Shown piece by piece: positions 13,803-21,568 of a stretch of DNA of 22,353 nt. The notes beneath the pieces were generated by a model, which saw only the letters and a list, made by a program, of their open reading frames with translations, made no database searches and was not told the origin of the DNA. How positions within the stretch are numbered: the stretch's first letter is position 1; every line of letters starts with the position of its first letter. Made by a program: the position numbers and the translations under genes. This stretch comes from UBA932 sp031548545 (lineage in GTDB: Bacteria; Bacteroidota; Bacteroidia; Bacteroidales; UBA932): the NCBI GenBank assembly GCA_031548545.1, contig JAVBQY010000021.1, positions 1 to 22,353 on the forward strand, written 5' to 3'.

Positions 13803-15230
13803 ATGACACCAGTTGCCCTTTTCGTTGTCTTTGCAGTCGTGATCTTCATCACTTTCTCTGCCATCCTTTCCCGTTACAAACGTTGCCCGTCCGACCGTAT
13901 CCTGGTCGTTTACGGTAAAACCGGGCGAAACAAAGAAGGAGGAGCAAACTCCGCCAAATGTATCCATGGCGGCGCCGCTTTTATCTGGCCCGTATTCCAG
14001 AGCTACGCCTTCCTTAACCTTACACCTATTCCTATAGAGTGTAATCTGACCAATGCCCTGAGCAAGCAAAATATCCGTGTAGACGTACCCTGCCGTTTTA
14101 CCGTGGGGATCTCCACCGACCCGGAAAACATGACCAATGCCGCCGAGCGCCTTTTGGGCCTCTCCCTGGAAAATATCCAGGACCTGGCCAAGGATATTCT
14201 TTTCGGACAACTGCGTCTGGTCATTGCCACCATGGACATCGAAGAAATCAATGCCGACCGCGATAAATTCCTGATCAACGTAAGCCAGAACGTAGAACTC
14301 GAACTGCGCAAGATCGGTTTGAAACTGATCAACGTGAACGTCACCGACATCCGTGACGAGTCCGGCTACATCGAAGCCCTGGGTAAAGAAGCCGCCGCCA
14401 AGGCCATCAACGAAGCCAAAAAGAGCGTGGCCGAACAGAACCGCTTCGGGGAAATCGGTAAGGCAGAGGCCGACCGTGATAAAGACATCCGTATTGCCGA
14501 AACCCAGCGCGACACCCGTGTCCGTACCGCCGATGCCAATGCTACGGCCGTACAGGGCGAAAACGTGGCCAAGGTAGCCATTGCCAACTCCGACGCCGAG
14601 CGTCGCGAGCGCGAAGCTGAAGCCGCGCGTCGCGCCATTGCCGCTGAAAAAGTACAGAGCGCCAAGGCCCTCGAAGAAGCCTACGTTGCCGAACGTGAGG
14701 CCGAACTGGTCCGCGCCGACCGTGAGCGTGCCGCCCAAACCGCTAACATTGTGGTAACCGCCGAAATTGAAAAACAAAAAATAATCATCGAGGCCGAGGC
14801 CGAAGCCGAGACCGCCCGCCGGATCGCCAAAGGGGAGGCCGACGCCATCTATGCCAAGATGGAAGCCGAAGCCCGCGGTATCAATGAGATCCTGACCAAA
14901 CAAGCCAACGGTTTCGCCGAAATCGTAAAAGCCGCCAACAACGACGCCGAAAAGGCGGTGTTGATGATGATTTCCGATAAACTGCCCGAACTGGTGAAGA
15001 CCCAGGTAGAGGCCATCAAGAACATCAAGATCGACAAGATCACCGTATGGGACGGCCAGAATGGCGGCGGCGCCAACGGCAAAACCTCCACCGCCAACTT
15101 CCTTTCCGGCCTCATGCAATCCGTCCCGCCCCTGAACGACCTGTTCAATATGGCCGGTATGCAGTTGCCTAAATACTTAGGTGACGTGAAGACCAAAGAA
15201 GGGGAGTTGCCTGAGGAGAAAGAGGCGTAA
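13803..15230 (+). CDS. Flotillin-family (SPFH domain) membrane scaffold protein
   Basis: The 475-residue protein starts with a membrane segment (about 4-22), followed by the SPFH/band-7 domain (about 28-190: CPSDRILVVYGK, CIHGGAAFIWPVFQSYAFLNL, QNIRVDVPCRFTVGIS, DILFGQLRLVIATMDIEEINADRDKF). A long Ala/Glu-rich coiled coil (about 190-350, with repeats such as EAEAEAETARRIAKGEADAIYAKMEAEARG) and a C-terminal oligomerisation part (MISDKLPELVKTQVEAIKNIKIDKITVWDG) follow. This is the flotillin/YqiK plan: a protein that forms ring- or cage-like membrane microdomains affecting fluidity and protein clustering. It is co-transcribed with the NfeD-like gene and followed by an intrinsic terminator. The alanine-rich coiled coil leaves a long spurious open frame on the opposite strand. 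Confidence 0.93.
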   Translation: MTPVALFVVFAVVIFITFSAILSRYKRCPSDRILVVYGKTGRNKEGGANSAKCIHGGAAFIWPVFQSYAFLNLTPIPIECNLTNALSKQNIRVDVPCRFTVGISTDPENMTNAAERLLGLSLENIQDLAKDILFGQLRLVIATMDIEEINADRDKFLINVSQNVELELRKIGLKLINVNVTDIRDESGYIEALGKEAAAKAINEAKKSVAEQNRFGEIGKAEADRDKDIRIAETQRDTRVRTADANATAVQGENVAKVAIANSDAERREREAEAARRAIAAEKVQSAKALEEAYVAEREAELVRADRERAAQTANIVVTAEIEKQKIIIEAEAEAETARRIAKGEADAIYAKMEAEARGINEILTKQANGFAEIVKAANNDAEKAVLMMISDKLPELVKTQVEAIKNIKIDKITVWDGQNGGGANGKTSTANFLSGLMQSVPPLNDLFNMAGMQLPKYLGDVKTKEGELPEEKEA

Positions 15231-15257
15231 ATTCACGCTATAATTTATCGAAAAGCT

Positions 15258-15296
15258 AAAAAAGGGAACTTTCATGTTGAGGTTCCCTTTATTATT
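15258..15296 (+). terminator. Intrinsic terminator after flotillin
   Basis: A perfect 9-bp stem, AAAGGGAAC (15261-15269) with GTTCCCTTT (15282-15290), is followed by ATTATTT. It separates the flotillin operon from the ribosomal promoter 30 bases downstream, so rplC cannot depend on upstream transcription. Confidence 0.8.
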
Positions 15297-15319
15297 TGTA
15301 TAAAAAATCCCCGAATCCT

Positions 15320-15350
15320 TTTGTATGTTCAAAAAATGTTTATATCTTTG
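15320..15350 (+). promoter_or_regulatory. Promoter of the rplC-rpsC operon
   Basis: TTTG at 15320-15323 and TATCTTTG at 15343-15350, separated by 19 bases, form a textbook Bacteroidota promoter. The spacer holds an A6 tract. It matches the rplP promoter at 21490-21520 at 25 of 31 positions. The leader to the ATG is about 45-50 bases. Confidence 0.85.
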
Positions 15351-15351
15351 C

Positions 15352-15375
15352 AACCCCGCATTTTGTAGCGGGTTT
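15352..15375 (+). other. Possible 5'-end hairpin in the rplC leader
   Basis: CCCGC (15355-15359) pairs with GCGGG (15368-15372), extendable by AA/TT past a bulged C. It would lie at the very 5' end of the mRNA, where it could stabilise the transcript or act in autoregulation. The stem is short and no r-protein binding site is recognised. Confidence 0.3.
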
Positions 15376-15401
15376 ATATTAATTTATTAATTATCAATAA
15401 A

Positions 15402-16028
15402 ATGCCTGGATTAATAGGAAAAAAAATCGGAATGACATCCGTTTTCGATGCAGATGGTAAGAATGTACCCTGCACCGTTATCGAGGCTGGTCCGTGTGTA
15501 GTTACGCAGGTTCTTACGGTAGAAAAGAATGGTTATGCCGCCGTACAGCTTGCCTATGACGACAAGAAAGAAAAACACACCAGCGCTGGCTTAATAGGCC
15601 ACTTCAAAAAGGCAAATACCACACCCAAAGGTAAGGTAGTCGAGTTTGCGAATGACTTTGACAAACCCTTGCAGGTGGGCGACATCGTGACCCTTAACGA
15701 CATCCTCCAAGTCGAAAATGACTGGGTAGACGTTACGGGCGTATCTAAAGGTAAAGGTTTCCAGGGCGTTGTGAAACGTCACGGCTTTGCCGGTGTGGGT
15801 GGTCAAACTCACGGTCAGCACAACCGCTTGCGTGCCCCCGGTTCAATGGGTGCATCTTCTTATCCTTCACGCGTATTCCCCGGAAAACGCCTGGCAGGAC
15901 GCATGGGTGGTGACAATGTGAAGGTGTTGAACCTCCGCGTTCTCAAGAAACTTCCTGAAAACAACCTGTTGCTCGTGAAAGGTTCAATCCCCGGAGCTAA
16001 AGGATCATATTTAATTATAGAGGAGTAA
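15402..16028 (+). CDS. rplC: 50S ribosomal protein L3 (uL3)
   Basis: The 208-residue protein begins MPGLIGKKIGMTSVFDADGK, as L3 does, and carries the central loop that reaches the peptidyl-transferase centre: VTGVSKGKGFQGVVKRHGFAGVGGQTHGQHNRLRAPGSMGASSYPSRVFPGKRLAGRMGGD. It is an early 50S assembly protein. Length matches Bacteroidota L3. Here it is the first gene of its transcript: rpsJ (S10), which normally precedes it, is absent, and a flotillin operon closed by a terminator lies upstream. rplD follows after six bases. Confidence 0.98.
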   Translation: MPGLIGKKIGMTSVFDADGKNVPCTVIEAGPCVVTQVLTVEKNGYAAVQLAYDDKKEKHTSAGLIGHFKKANTTPKGKVVEFANDFDKPLQVGDIVTLNDILQVENDWVDVTGVSKGKGFQGVVKRHGFAGVGGQTHGQHNRLRAPGSMGASSYPSRVFPGKRLAGRMGGDNVKVLNLRVLKKLPENNLLLVKGSIPGAKGSYLIIEE

Positions 16029-16034
16029 ACGACT

Positions 16035-16670
16035 ATGGAACTGTCAGTATATAAAATCGATGGAAAAGAGTCGGGTAAAAAAATAGTCCTCGACGATACA
16101 GTATTCGGCTTGGAACCGAACGATCACGCTATTTACTTGGATGTGAAACAATACCTGGCCAACCAACGCCAGGGTACCAGCAAAGCCAAAGAACGTAATG
16201 AGGTAGCATACAGCACCAAGAAAATCATTCGTCAAAAAGGCTCAGGCGGTGCACGTCACGGTAGCATTAAAGCGCCTATCTACGTGGGCGGTGGCCGTAT
16301 TTTCGGTCCCAAACCCCGTGATTACAGCTTCAAACTCAACAAAAAGCTCAAACAGTTGGCCCGTAAGAGCGCTTTGTCTATCAAAGCTAAAGGCGGCGCC
16401 ATTACCGTGTTGGAGCAATTTACTATGGATGCGCCCAAAACTTCGGCTTTCATTAACATCTGCAAGAGCTTGCAGATGACAGAACGCGCCAAGGTGTTGA
16501 TGGTACTTCCTGAAAATAACAATAACATTTATCTTTCGTCACGCAACCTTGAACGTGTAAAGGTGGTTACTTCTTCAGAACTGACTACTTATGACGTTAT
16601 GCATGCTACCAACCTCGTATTGGTGGACGCTACGGTTGAACAGTTGAACGCTCAACTCGGACGGGCATAA
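16035..16670 (+). CDS. rplD: 50S ribosomal protein L4 (uL4)
   Basis: The 211-residue protein has the L4 features: YLANQRQGTSKAKERNEVAYSTKKIIRQKGSGGARHGSIKAPIYVGGGRIFGPKPRDYSFKLNKKLKQLARKSAL, the extended loop that lines the exit tunnel, and a C-terminal Rossmann-like part. In E. coli L4 also represses its own S10 operon through the leader; whether that applies here is unknown, especially since the rplP half now has a separate promoter. Six bases follow rplC and 14 precede rplW. Confidence 0.98.
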   Translation: MELSVYKIDGKESGKKIVLDDTVFGLEPNDHAIYLDVKQYLANQRQGTSKAKERNEVAYSTKKIIRQKGSGGARHGSIKAPIYVGGGRIFGPKPRDYSFKLNKKLKQLARKSALSIKAKGGAITVLEQFTMDAPKTSAFINICKSLQMTERAKVLMVLPENNNNIYLSSRNLERVKVVTSSELTTYDVMHATNLVLVDATVEQLNAQLGRA

Positions 16671-16684
16671 TACCATAGAACACA

Positions 16685-16975
16685 ATGGAAATCATAATCA
16701 AGCCGTTAGTAACCGAAAAAATGACGATTCAGGGCGAAAAGTTGAATCGTTACGGTTTTGTAGTTGACCGCGATGCCAATAAATTGGAGATCAAAAAGGC
16801 GGTTGAGGAAATGTACGGAGTGACGGTGAAAGAAGTAAACACCGTTAACTACCATGGAAAACGTAAGAGCCGCTTTACCAAAGCAGGAGTATTGACAGGC
16901 CGTGCCAATCAATTCAAAAAAGCGATTGTAACCCTGGCCGGAGAAGATAAAATTGATTTTTATAGCAGCATCTAA
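16685..16975 (+). CDS. rplW: 50S ribosomal protein L23 (uL23)
   Basis: The 96-residue protein starts IIIKPLVTEKMTIQGEKLNRYGFVVDRDANKLEIKKAVEEMYGVTVKEVNTVNYHGKRKSR, the L23 signature. L23 sits at the tunnel exit and is the docking site for trigger factor and SRP. Normal length for the phylum; rplB follows after two bases. Confidence 0.98.
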   Translation: MEIIIKPLVTEKMTIQGEKLNRYGFVVDRDANKLEIKKAVEEMYGVTVKEVNTVNYHGKRKSRFTKAGVLTGRANQFKKAIVTLAGEDKIDFYSSI

Positions 16976-16977
16976 CC

Positions 16978-17802
16978 ATGGCAGTACGTAAATTTAAACC
17001 GGCAACACCCGGTACAAGACATAAAATTATCAGCGCTTTTGATGATATTACATGCGCAACCCCCGAAAAATCATTGTTGGCTCCCATCCGTAAGACCGGT
17101 GGTCGCAATGCCCAGGGTAAAATGACCATGCGCTATATCGGCGGCGGTCACAAACGCATGTACCGTATTATTGACTTCATGCGCAATAAAGATGGTATCA
17201 ACGCTACCGTTAAGACTATTGAATATGACCCTAACCGTAGTGCTCGTATTGCCCTGGTGCAATATGCCGACGGTGACAAATGTTATATCATAGCCCCCAG
17301 CGGACTGAAAGTAGGACAGCAAATCGTTTCCGGTACAGGTAGTGCACCTGAAATCGGCAACTGCCTGCCCCTGGCAGAAATTCCCCTCGGTACCATTGTT
17401 CATAACATTGAATTACGTCCCGGTCAAGGCGCCGCAATGGCCCGTAGCGCCGGAACTTACGCTCAGCTTACCGCCCGTGAAGGTACTCACGCCGTGTTAA
17501 GGTTGCCTTCAGGCGAAACCCGCATGGTGTTGGTAGCTTGCCGTGCTACTGTAGGTAGCGTATCTAACCCCGACCATAGCCTCGAACAATCGGGTAAAGC
17601 CGGTCGCAGCCGTTGGGCTGGCCGTCGTCCCCGCACCCGTGCTGTGGTGATGAACCCCGTAGACCACCCGATGGGTGGTGGTGAAGGTCGCTCTTCCGGT
17701 GGTCACCCGCGCTCACGCAAGGGTATCCTGGCTAAGGGCTACAAGACCCGTAATCCTAAAAAGACTACGAAGAAGTTTATATTAGAAAGACGTAAAAAAT
17801 AA
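16978..17802 (+). CDS. rplB: 50S ribosomal protein L2 (uL2)
   Basis: The 274-residue protein is a complete L2: MAVRKFKPATPGTRHKIISAFDDIT, SLLAPIRKTGGRNAQGKMTMRYIGGGHKRMYRIIDF, RSGTYAQL-type SH3 core, and the universally conserved VMNPVDHPMGGGEGRSSGGHPRSRKG with the histidine near the peptidyl-transferase centre. It is required for subunit joining and peptide-bond formation. Two bases after rplW, 23 before rpsS. Confidence 0.99.
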   Translation: MAVRKFKPATPGTRHKIISAFDDITCATPEKSLLAPIRKTGGRNAQGKMTMRYIGGGHKRMYRIIDFMRNKDGINATVKTIEYDPNRSARIALVQYADGDKCYIIAPSGLKVGQQIVSGTGSAPEIGNCLPLAEIPLGTIVHNIELRPGQGAAMARSAGTYAQLTAREGTHAVLRLPSGETRMVLVACRATVGSVSNPDHSLEQSGKAGRSRWAGRRPRTRAVVMNPVDHPMGGGEGRSSGGHPRSRKGILAKGYKTRNPKKTTKKFILERRKK

Positions 17803-17825
17803 CCGGATAAACGAGGAATAATAAT

Positions 17826-18092
17826 ATGAGTCGCTCACTGAAAAAAGGCCCGTACATTGAACCCAGTCTCGAAAAGAAAGTACTGGAAATGGCCGATGGC
17901 AAGAAGAAAAAAGAAGTGATTAAAACCTGGTCGCGCGCCAGCATGATTTCACCCGAATTTGTGGGACAAACCATCGCTGTGCACAATGGCAACAAGTTTA
18001 TCCCGGTATATGTTACCGAGAATATGGTAGGCCATAAACTCGGCGAATTTGCACCCACCCGGACCTTTAAAGGCCACTCGGGCAATCGCTAA
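17826..18092 (+). CDS. rpsS: 30S ribosomal protein S19 (uS19)
   Basis: The 88-residue protein has the S19 pattern MSRSLKKGPYIEPSLEKKV, IKTWSRASMISPEFVGQTIAVHNGNKFIPVYVTENMVGHKLGEFAPTRTFKGHSG. It lies in the head of the 30S subunit and contacts S13 and the L5 bridge. Normal length and context. Confidence 0.98.
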   Translation: MSRSLKKGPYIEPSLEKKVLEMADGKKKKEVIKTWSRASMISPEFVGQTIAVHNGNKFIPVYVTENMVGHKLGEFAPTRTFKGHSGNR

Positions 18093-18122
18093 TCATTAAT
18101 CGTATAAAAAGAAAATCTCGAT

Positions 18123-18557
18123 ATGGGAGCTCGTAAAAGAGAAATGGCCGAAAGGCTGAAAGAAGTAAGGAAACAGACGGCAGTTGCGAAACTGAACAAT
18201 GTTCCGTCCTCACCTCGCAAGATGCGATTAGTCGCCGATTTAGTAAGGGGTGTTGAAGTAAACCGCGCTTTGGATATTTTGAAATATACCAAAAGAGAAG
18301 CCTCAGTTCGTTTGGAAAAACTCCTGAAGTCGGCTATTGCCAACTGGGAAAGCAAAAACGAAGCGGATAAGAAAGAACTGGAACTCGGAAATGTATACGT
18401 ACAACAGATTTCCGTAGGACAGGGCCGCACGCTGAAGCGTATCCGTACCGCCCCGCAAGGCCGCGCGGCACGTATTCGTAAACGTTCAAACCACGTTACG
18501 ATTATTCTCGGCAAGAAGAATGTTGAAACAGCAGTACAAACAGTAACAGAGGAGTAA
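18123..18557 (+). CDS. rplV: 50S ribosomal protein L22 (uL22)
   Basis: The 144-residue protein has the L22 core AKLNNVPSSPRKMRLVADLVRGVEVNRALDILKYTKREASVRLEKLLKSAIANWE and the tunnel-lining hairpin near GQGRTLKRIRTAPQGRAARIRKRSNHVTIIL. The N-terminal extension MGARKREMAERLKEVRKQ before the core is also found in Bacteroidales L22. Four bases separate it from rpsC. Confidence 0.98.
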   Translation: MGARKREMAERLKEVRKQTAVAKLNNVPSSPRKMRLVADLVRGVEVNRALDILKYTKREASVRLEKLLKSAIANWESKNEADKKELELGNVYVQQISVGQGRTLKRIRTAPQGRAARIRKRSNHVTIILGKKNVETAVQTVTEE

Positions 18558-18561
18558 CAAG

Positions 18562-19386
18562 ATGGGACAAAAAACAAACCCGATTAGTAACCGTTTAGGT
18601 ATTATCCGTGGCTGGGAATCTAACTGGTATGGTGGAAACGACCACGCCGGCAAGATCCTCGAAGATGCTAACATCCGTAAGTATCTTAACGCCCGTCTGG
18701 CTAAAGCCAGCCTCTCGAAGATCGTTATTGAACGTACACTGAAACTCATCACTGTGACTATCCACACAGCCCGTCCCGGTATCATTATCGGTAAAGGCGG
18801 TCAGGAAGTAGACAAACTCAAAGAAGAGTTGAAGAAAATCACCAGCAAAGAAGTTCAGATCAATATTTTTGAAGTTAAACGTCCCGAACTGGATGCCGTA
18901 ATTGTTGCCAACAACATTGCCCGTCAGGTAGAAGGTCGTGTATCTTACCGTCGTGCCATTAAAATGGCGATGGCTTCAACCATCCGCATGGGTGCAGAAG
19001 GTATTAAGGTGTTGATCAGCGGCCGTTTGGGCGGTGCCGAAATGGCCCGTCGCGAAATGTTGCAAGAAGGACGTACACCGCTCCACACTTTCCGTGCCGA
19101 CATCGACTTCGCTTTGGCCGAAGCCCATACCAAGGTAGGGGTAATCGGTGTCAAAGTATGGATTTGCAACGGTGAAGTATACGGTAAACGTGACCTTTCC
19201 CCGAACTTCGGCGCTTCTGCCGTGAATGCTCCTGCAGGTTCACAAGGTGGCGAACGTCGCGGAGGCGAACGTGGAGACCGTCGTGGCGGAGATCGCCGCG
19301 GAGGAGACCGTCGTGACCGTCGTGGCAGTGACCGTGGTGGCCGCGGAGGCGAACGTGGTGAACGCCGCGAGCGCAGAGCTGAGTAA
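18562..19386 (+). CDS. rpsC: 30S ribosomal protein S3 (uS3) with an RGG/DRR-rich tail
   Basis: The 274-residue protein has a normal S3 core to about residue 217: MGQKTNPISNRLGIIRGWESNWYGG, the KH domain with IVIERTLKLITVTIHTARPGIIIGKGGQEV (GxxG loop), and the C-terminal domain ending HTKVGVIGVKVWICNGEVYGKRDLSPNFG. A tail of about 57 residues follows, of low complexity: GGERRGGERGDRRGGDRRGG and similar repeats, with 18 arginines in its last 45 residues. Bacteroides S3 as I remember it ends near 243 residues with a shorter Gly/Asn/Lys tail. S3 lines the mRNA entry channel, so a flexible RGG-type tail could touch incoming mRNA. It is the last gene of its transcript; a strong terminator follows 20 bases later, where rplP would normally come. 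Confidence 0.98.
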   Translation: MGQKTNPISNRLGIIRGWESNWYGGNDHAGKILEDANIRKYLNARLAKASLSKIVIERTLKLITVTIHTARPGIIIGKGGQEVDKLKEELKKITSKEVQINIFEVKRPELDAVIVANNIARQVEGRVSYRRAIKMAMASTIRMGAEGIKVLISGRLGGAEMARREMLQEGRTPLHTFRADIDFALAEAHTKVGVIGVKVWICNGEVYGKRDLSPNFGASAVNAPAGSQGGERRGGERGDRRGGDRRGGDRRDRRGSDRGGRGGERGERRERRAE

Positions 19387-19405
19387 GCGAAAGCAAACAC
19401 ATAGT

Positions 19406-19443
19406 AAAAAAACCTGTACCGTTAATGGTGCAGGTTTTTTTTT
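19406..19443 (+). terminator. Strong intrinsic terminator after rpsC
   Basis: AACCTGTACC (19411-19420) pairs with GGTGCAGGTT (19427-19436) with one G-U pair and a GTTAAT loop, preceded by an A-run and followed by T-residues to 19443. It ends the rplC-rpsC transcript. The T/A symmetry may also let it act on the convergent minus-strand pfkA transcript. Confidence 0.92.
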
Positions 19444-19491
19444 AGGGAAATTCTCCGTTCCGCTTTGCCGGACATCCGCCCGGTTTGTATT

Positions 19492-20298
19492 TTATTCAGG
19501 CCAGACTGCTACAAAGAGTCCCCACTTATAGTCCGGATCATAGCGGTTGCTCCAGTCATAAAATAAGCGCTGGAAAGGATAAGTAATATAGCCGTCCTGA
19601 TTATGGTCAACCGTATCGTAAGGATCGGCTAAAATAAGTATATCATCAAAAGGATTATCGGGCGTACCCATATTATCAACGCCTATAACGACCTGCCAGT
19701 GCCCTCCCCAATAGTTGCTGCCTACAATCACCGGTATGCCGCGCTGCAGATAGCGCAGGAATATATCCTGCGGCATATCCTGCACCCCCGTATAGTTGAA
19801 GCTATAGTTGGACTCGTACCGGAACCCGCCGATAGCGTCAAATATATTCAACAATTGCCGGAGGTTGGTGGTGTCCCGGCCCGTTCCCCGGAGCGCGGCT
19901 AAAACCGTTTCATTACGACCGTCTCGTTTCCCGAAATATTCCAGCACCATCAGCGCGCAGGAAGGCCCGCAGGTCACCTCCGTGCACTGTTGGTAAGTCC
20001 TGAATCCTTCCAACAGGGTCAGCCGGTGGTTGCTTTTCATCTTATAGAAGTCATAGGAGCGGAAATGGGGAGAATTGATCACATCGCATCCCCGCTCGGA
20101 TCCTGCTGCGCCTCCACGGGGTACGGCATCATCATAGAGGATCTTATGCGCATCACTGTAGCTGGAAACAATATATCCGTTGCTATCTGGCTCCTGTGCC
20201 GTATTTTCGGCCTTCTTGTCCTGTGAGCAGCTCCACAGGCATCCTACTGCCACCACAGCGCACGCCAATCCTAAATAATTTTTCATATCATACTTCAT
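19492..20298 (-). CDS. C39-peptidase-like lipoprotein
   Basis: The 268-residue protein has a lipoprotein signal (hydrophobic to LWSC, Cys24). An alternative ATG at 20286 would give a cleaner signal peptide, MKNYLGLACAVVAVGCLWSC. The domain at about 100-265 fits the C39-like papain fold: TYQQCTEVTCGPSCALMVLEYFG with probable nucleophile Cys110, YWGGHWQVVIGVD with His200, and ILILADPYDT with Asp225. C39 domains cleave double-glycine leaders in ABC exporters; stand-alone C39_2-like lipoproteins are of unknown substrate. The extra cysteines around the nucleophile (Cys105, Cys114) might form a disulfide. It follows pfkA by 14 bases on the minus strand and lies inside the ribosomal protein cluster, convergent with rpsC. 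Confidence 0.8.
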   Translation of the reverse strand: MKYDMKNYLGLACAVVAVGCLWSCSQDKKAENTAQEPDSNGYIVSSYSDAHKILYDDAVPRGGAAGSERGCDVINSPHFRSYDFYKMKSNHRLTLLEGFRTYQQCTEVTCGPSCALMVLEYFGKRDGRNETVLAALRGTGRDTTNLRQLLNIFDAIGGFRYESNYSFNYTGVQDMPQDIFLRYLQRGIPVIVGSNYWGGHWQVVIGVDNMGTPDNPFDDILILADPYDTVDHNQDGYITYPFQRLFYDWSNRYDPDYKWGLFVAVWPE

Positions 20299-20312
20299 TA
20301 GTCGCCTAATCT

Positions 20313-21293
20313 CTATAAAGAAAGTATCTTCGCAATGCGCAGCCAGTTGCGGTTAATGGCATTATGTCCGGCAATGGCTTTTTCAAACGGGCTGTGTACC
20401 GTTTCGCCGTTTACTTCCCCTATCATCACATCCGTTATGCCGTCCAGCAGGGCGGTAATGGCTCCGGCGCCCATCACACTGGCCAAAACACGGTCATTAC
20501 ATGAGGGTGACCCTCCGCGTTGAATATGGCCCAGCGTGGTTACCCGCGTATGATAATTCGGGAGGATTTCCTTTACCTTTGCGGCCACTTCGGTGGCGCT
20601 GCCGGCGCGGCATCCTTCAGATACAATTACAATACCCGATGACTTGTTTTTGCGACGACCGTATTCCAGGTAATCACACAGCGCCTGAATATCGGTTTCC
20701 ATTTCCGGCAGGAGGGTGGCTTCTGCCCCGGTGGCTATGGAGGTACTCAGTCCGATAAAGCCGGCATCGCGGCCCATAACTTCCACAAAAAATATAATAT
20801 TGTGAGAATCGGCCGTGTCTCGGATCTTATCAATCGCCTCAATAGCAGTATTAATAGCCGTATCATAACCAATGGTAAAATCTGTCCCGTAAATATCATT
20901 ATCAATGGTGCCGGGGATTCCGACCACCGGTACTCCGAATTCCTGATACAGGGCATGGGCGCCACGGAAAGAGCCGTCTCCTCCGATTACCACCAATGCA
21001 TCAATCCCGGCCTCTACCATATTATTATAAGCCACTTTTCGCACGTCTGCATCCTTGAATTGTGGACAACGTGAAGATTTTAAGATAGTTCCGCCTTGAG
21101 AAATGATTTTTGACACCGAATGACTTTGCATCGGCATGAAGTCTTTTTCCAGCAATCCGGTATATCCACGTTTAATTCCCACTATTTCAAGATTATGATA
21201 TATTCCCACACGGACAACAGCCCGGATGGCGGCGTTCATTCCCGGAGCATCTCCTCCGGAGGTTAGCACCCCAACTTTTTTAATCGGTTTCAT
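20313..21293 (-). CDS. pfkA: ATP-dependent 6-phosphofructokinase
   Basis: The 326-residue enzyme phosphorylates fructose-6-phosphate to fructose-1,6-bisphosphate, the committed step of glycolysis. Motifs: VGVLTSGGDAPGMNAAIRAVVR (ATP site), IKRGYTGLL, VVIGGDGSFRGA (GGDGS 104-108, marking ATP rather than pyrophosphate use), GIPGTIDNDIYGTDFTIGYDTA with catalytic Asp131, EVMGRDAGFIG (173-178), and TLGHIQRGGSPSC. Length fits the bacterial allosteric class. It is transcribed against the ribosomal genes and divides rpsC from rplP; its start is 275 bases from that of rplP, divergent. Confidence 0.98.
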   Translation of the reverse strand: MKPIKKVGVLTSGGDAPGMNAAIRAVVRVGIYHNLEIVGIKRGYTGLLEKDFMPMQSHSVSKIISQGGTILKSSRCPQFKDADVRKVAYNNMVEAGIDALVVIGGDGSFRGAHALYQEFGVPVVGIPGTIDNDIYGTDFTIGYDTAINTAIEAIDKIRDTADSHNIIFFVEVMGRDAGFIGLSTSIATGAEATLLPEMETDIQALCDYLEYGRRKNKSSGIVIVSEGCRAGSATEVAAKVKEILPNYHTRVTTLGHIQRGGSPSCNDRVLASVMGAGAITALLDGITDVMIGEVNGETVHSPFEKAIAGHNAINRNWLRIAKILSL

Positions 21294-21489
21294 TTTAAAA
21301 GAAATTAAGATGCAAAAATAGCAAATTCCTCGACAACCTTCCTGCCTCCTGTTTTATATCTTTGTTAACTTGTCAAAATATTGAAAAATAAGCATTTAAA
21401 AATAATTATTTTATAAATAATTGATAATTAATAATTTACTTTATTTGTGTGATTTTGTTGGAGAAAAGTCAACATTTGTTCAAAACTTG
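21294..21489. other. A/T-rich divergent intergenic region between pfkA and rplP
   Basis: The region is strongly A/T-rich, with the perfect palindrome AAATAATTATTT near 21390-21410 and a TATCTTTG box on the plus strand at 21357-21364 that lacks a -33 element. It could act as an UP-element-like activating region for rplP or as a second upstream start. No reading frame in it looks real. Confidence 0.4.
21313..21320 (-). promoter_or_regulatory. Possible -7 box for pfkA
   Basis: TATTTTTG on the minus strand fits TAnnTTTG, 19 bases before the pfkA ATG, giving a short leader. No TTTG is found at the expected distance, so this is tentative. Confidence 0.35.
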
Positions 21490-21520
21490 TTTGTAAATCC
21501 AAAAAATAGTTTTATCTTTG
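21490..21520 (+). promoter_or_regulatory. Promoter of the rplP operon
   Basis: TTTG at 21490-21493 and TATCTTTG at 21513-21520 are 19 bases apart, with an A6 tract in the spacer at the same place as in the rplC promoter. The leader is about 45 bases and contains ACAAAA/TTTTGT and the palindrome TAAACGTTTA. It restarts transcription of the interrupted ribosomal cluster. Confidence 0.85.
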
Positions 21521-21568
21521 CACCCCACAAAAAGTATTTTGTTATAAGCTTAAACGTTTACAAAACAT

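Noticed and set aside
13614..15119. 501-codon minus-strand open frame rich in Gly and Phe
   Set aside because: It mirrors the Ala/Glu-rich coiled coil of the flotillin gene; such codon bias removes stops on the opposite strand.
16018..16035. Shine-Dalgarno-like GAGGAG before rplD (also before rpsC)
   Set aside because: The bases are the last two Glu codons of the preceding genes, so their presence does not show use of Shine-Dalgarno pairing.
19444..21489. Mobile element or genomic island inserted in the ribosomal cluster
   Set aside because: No transposase, integrase, terminal repeats or target duplication is visible, and pfkA is a core gene with ordinary composition; rearrangement is more likely.
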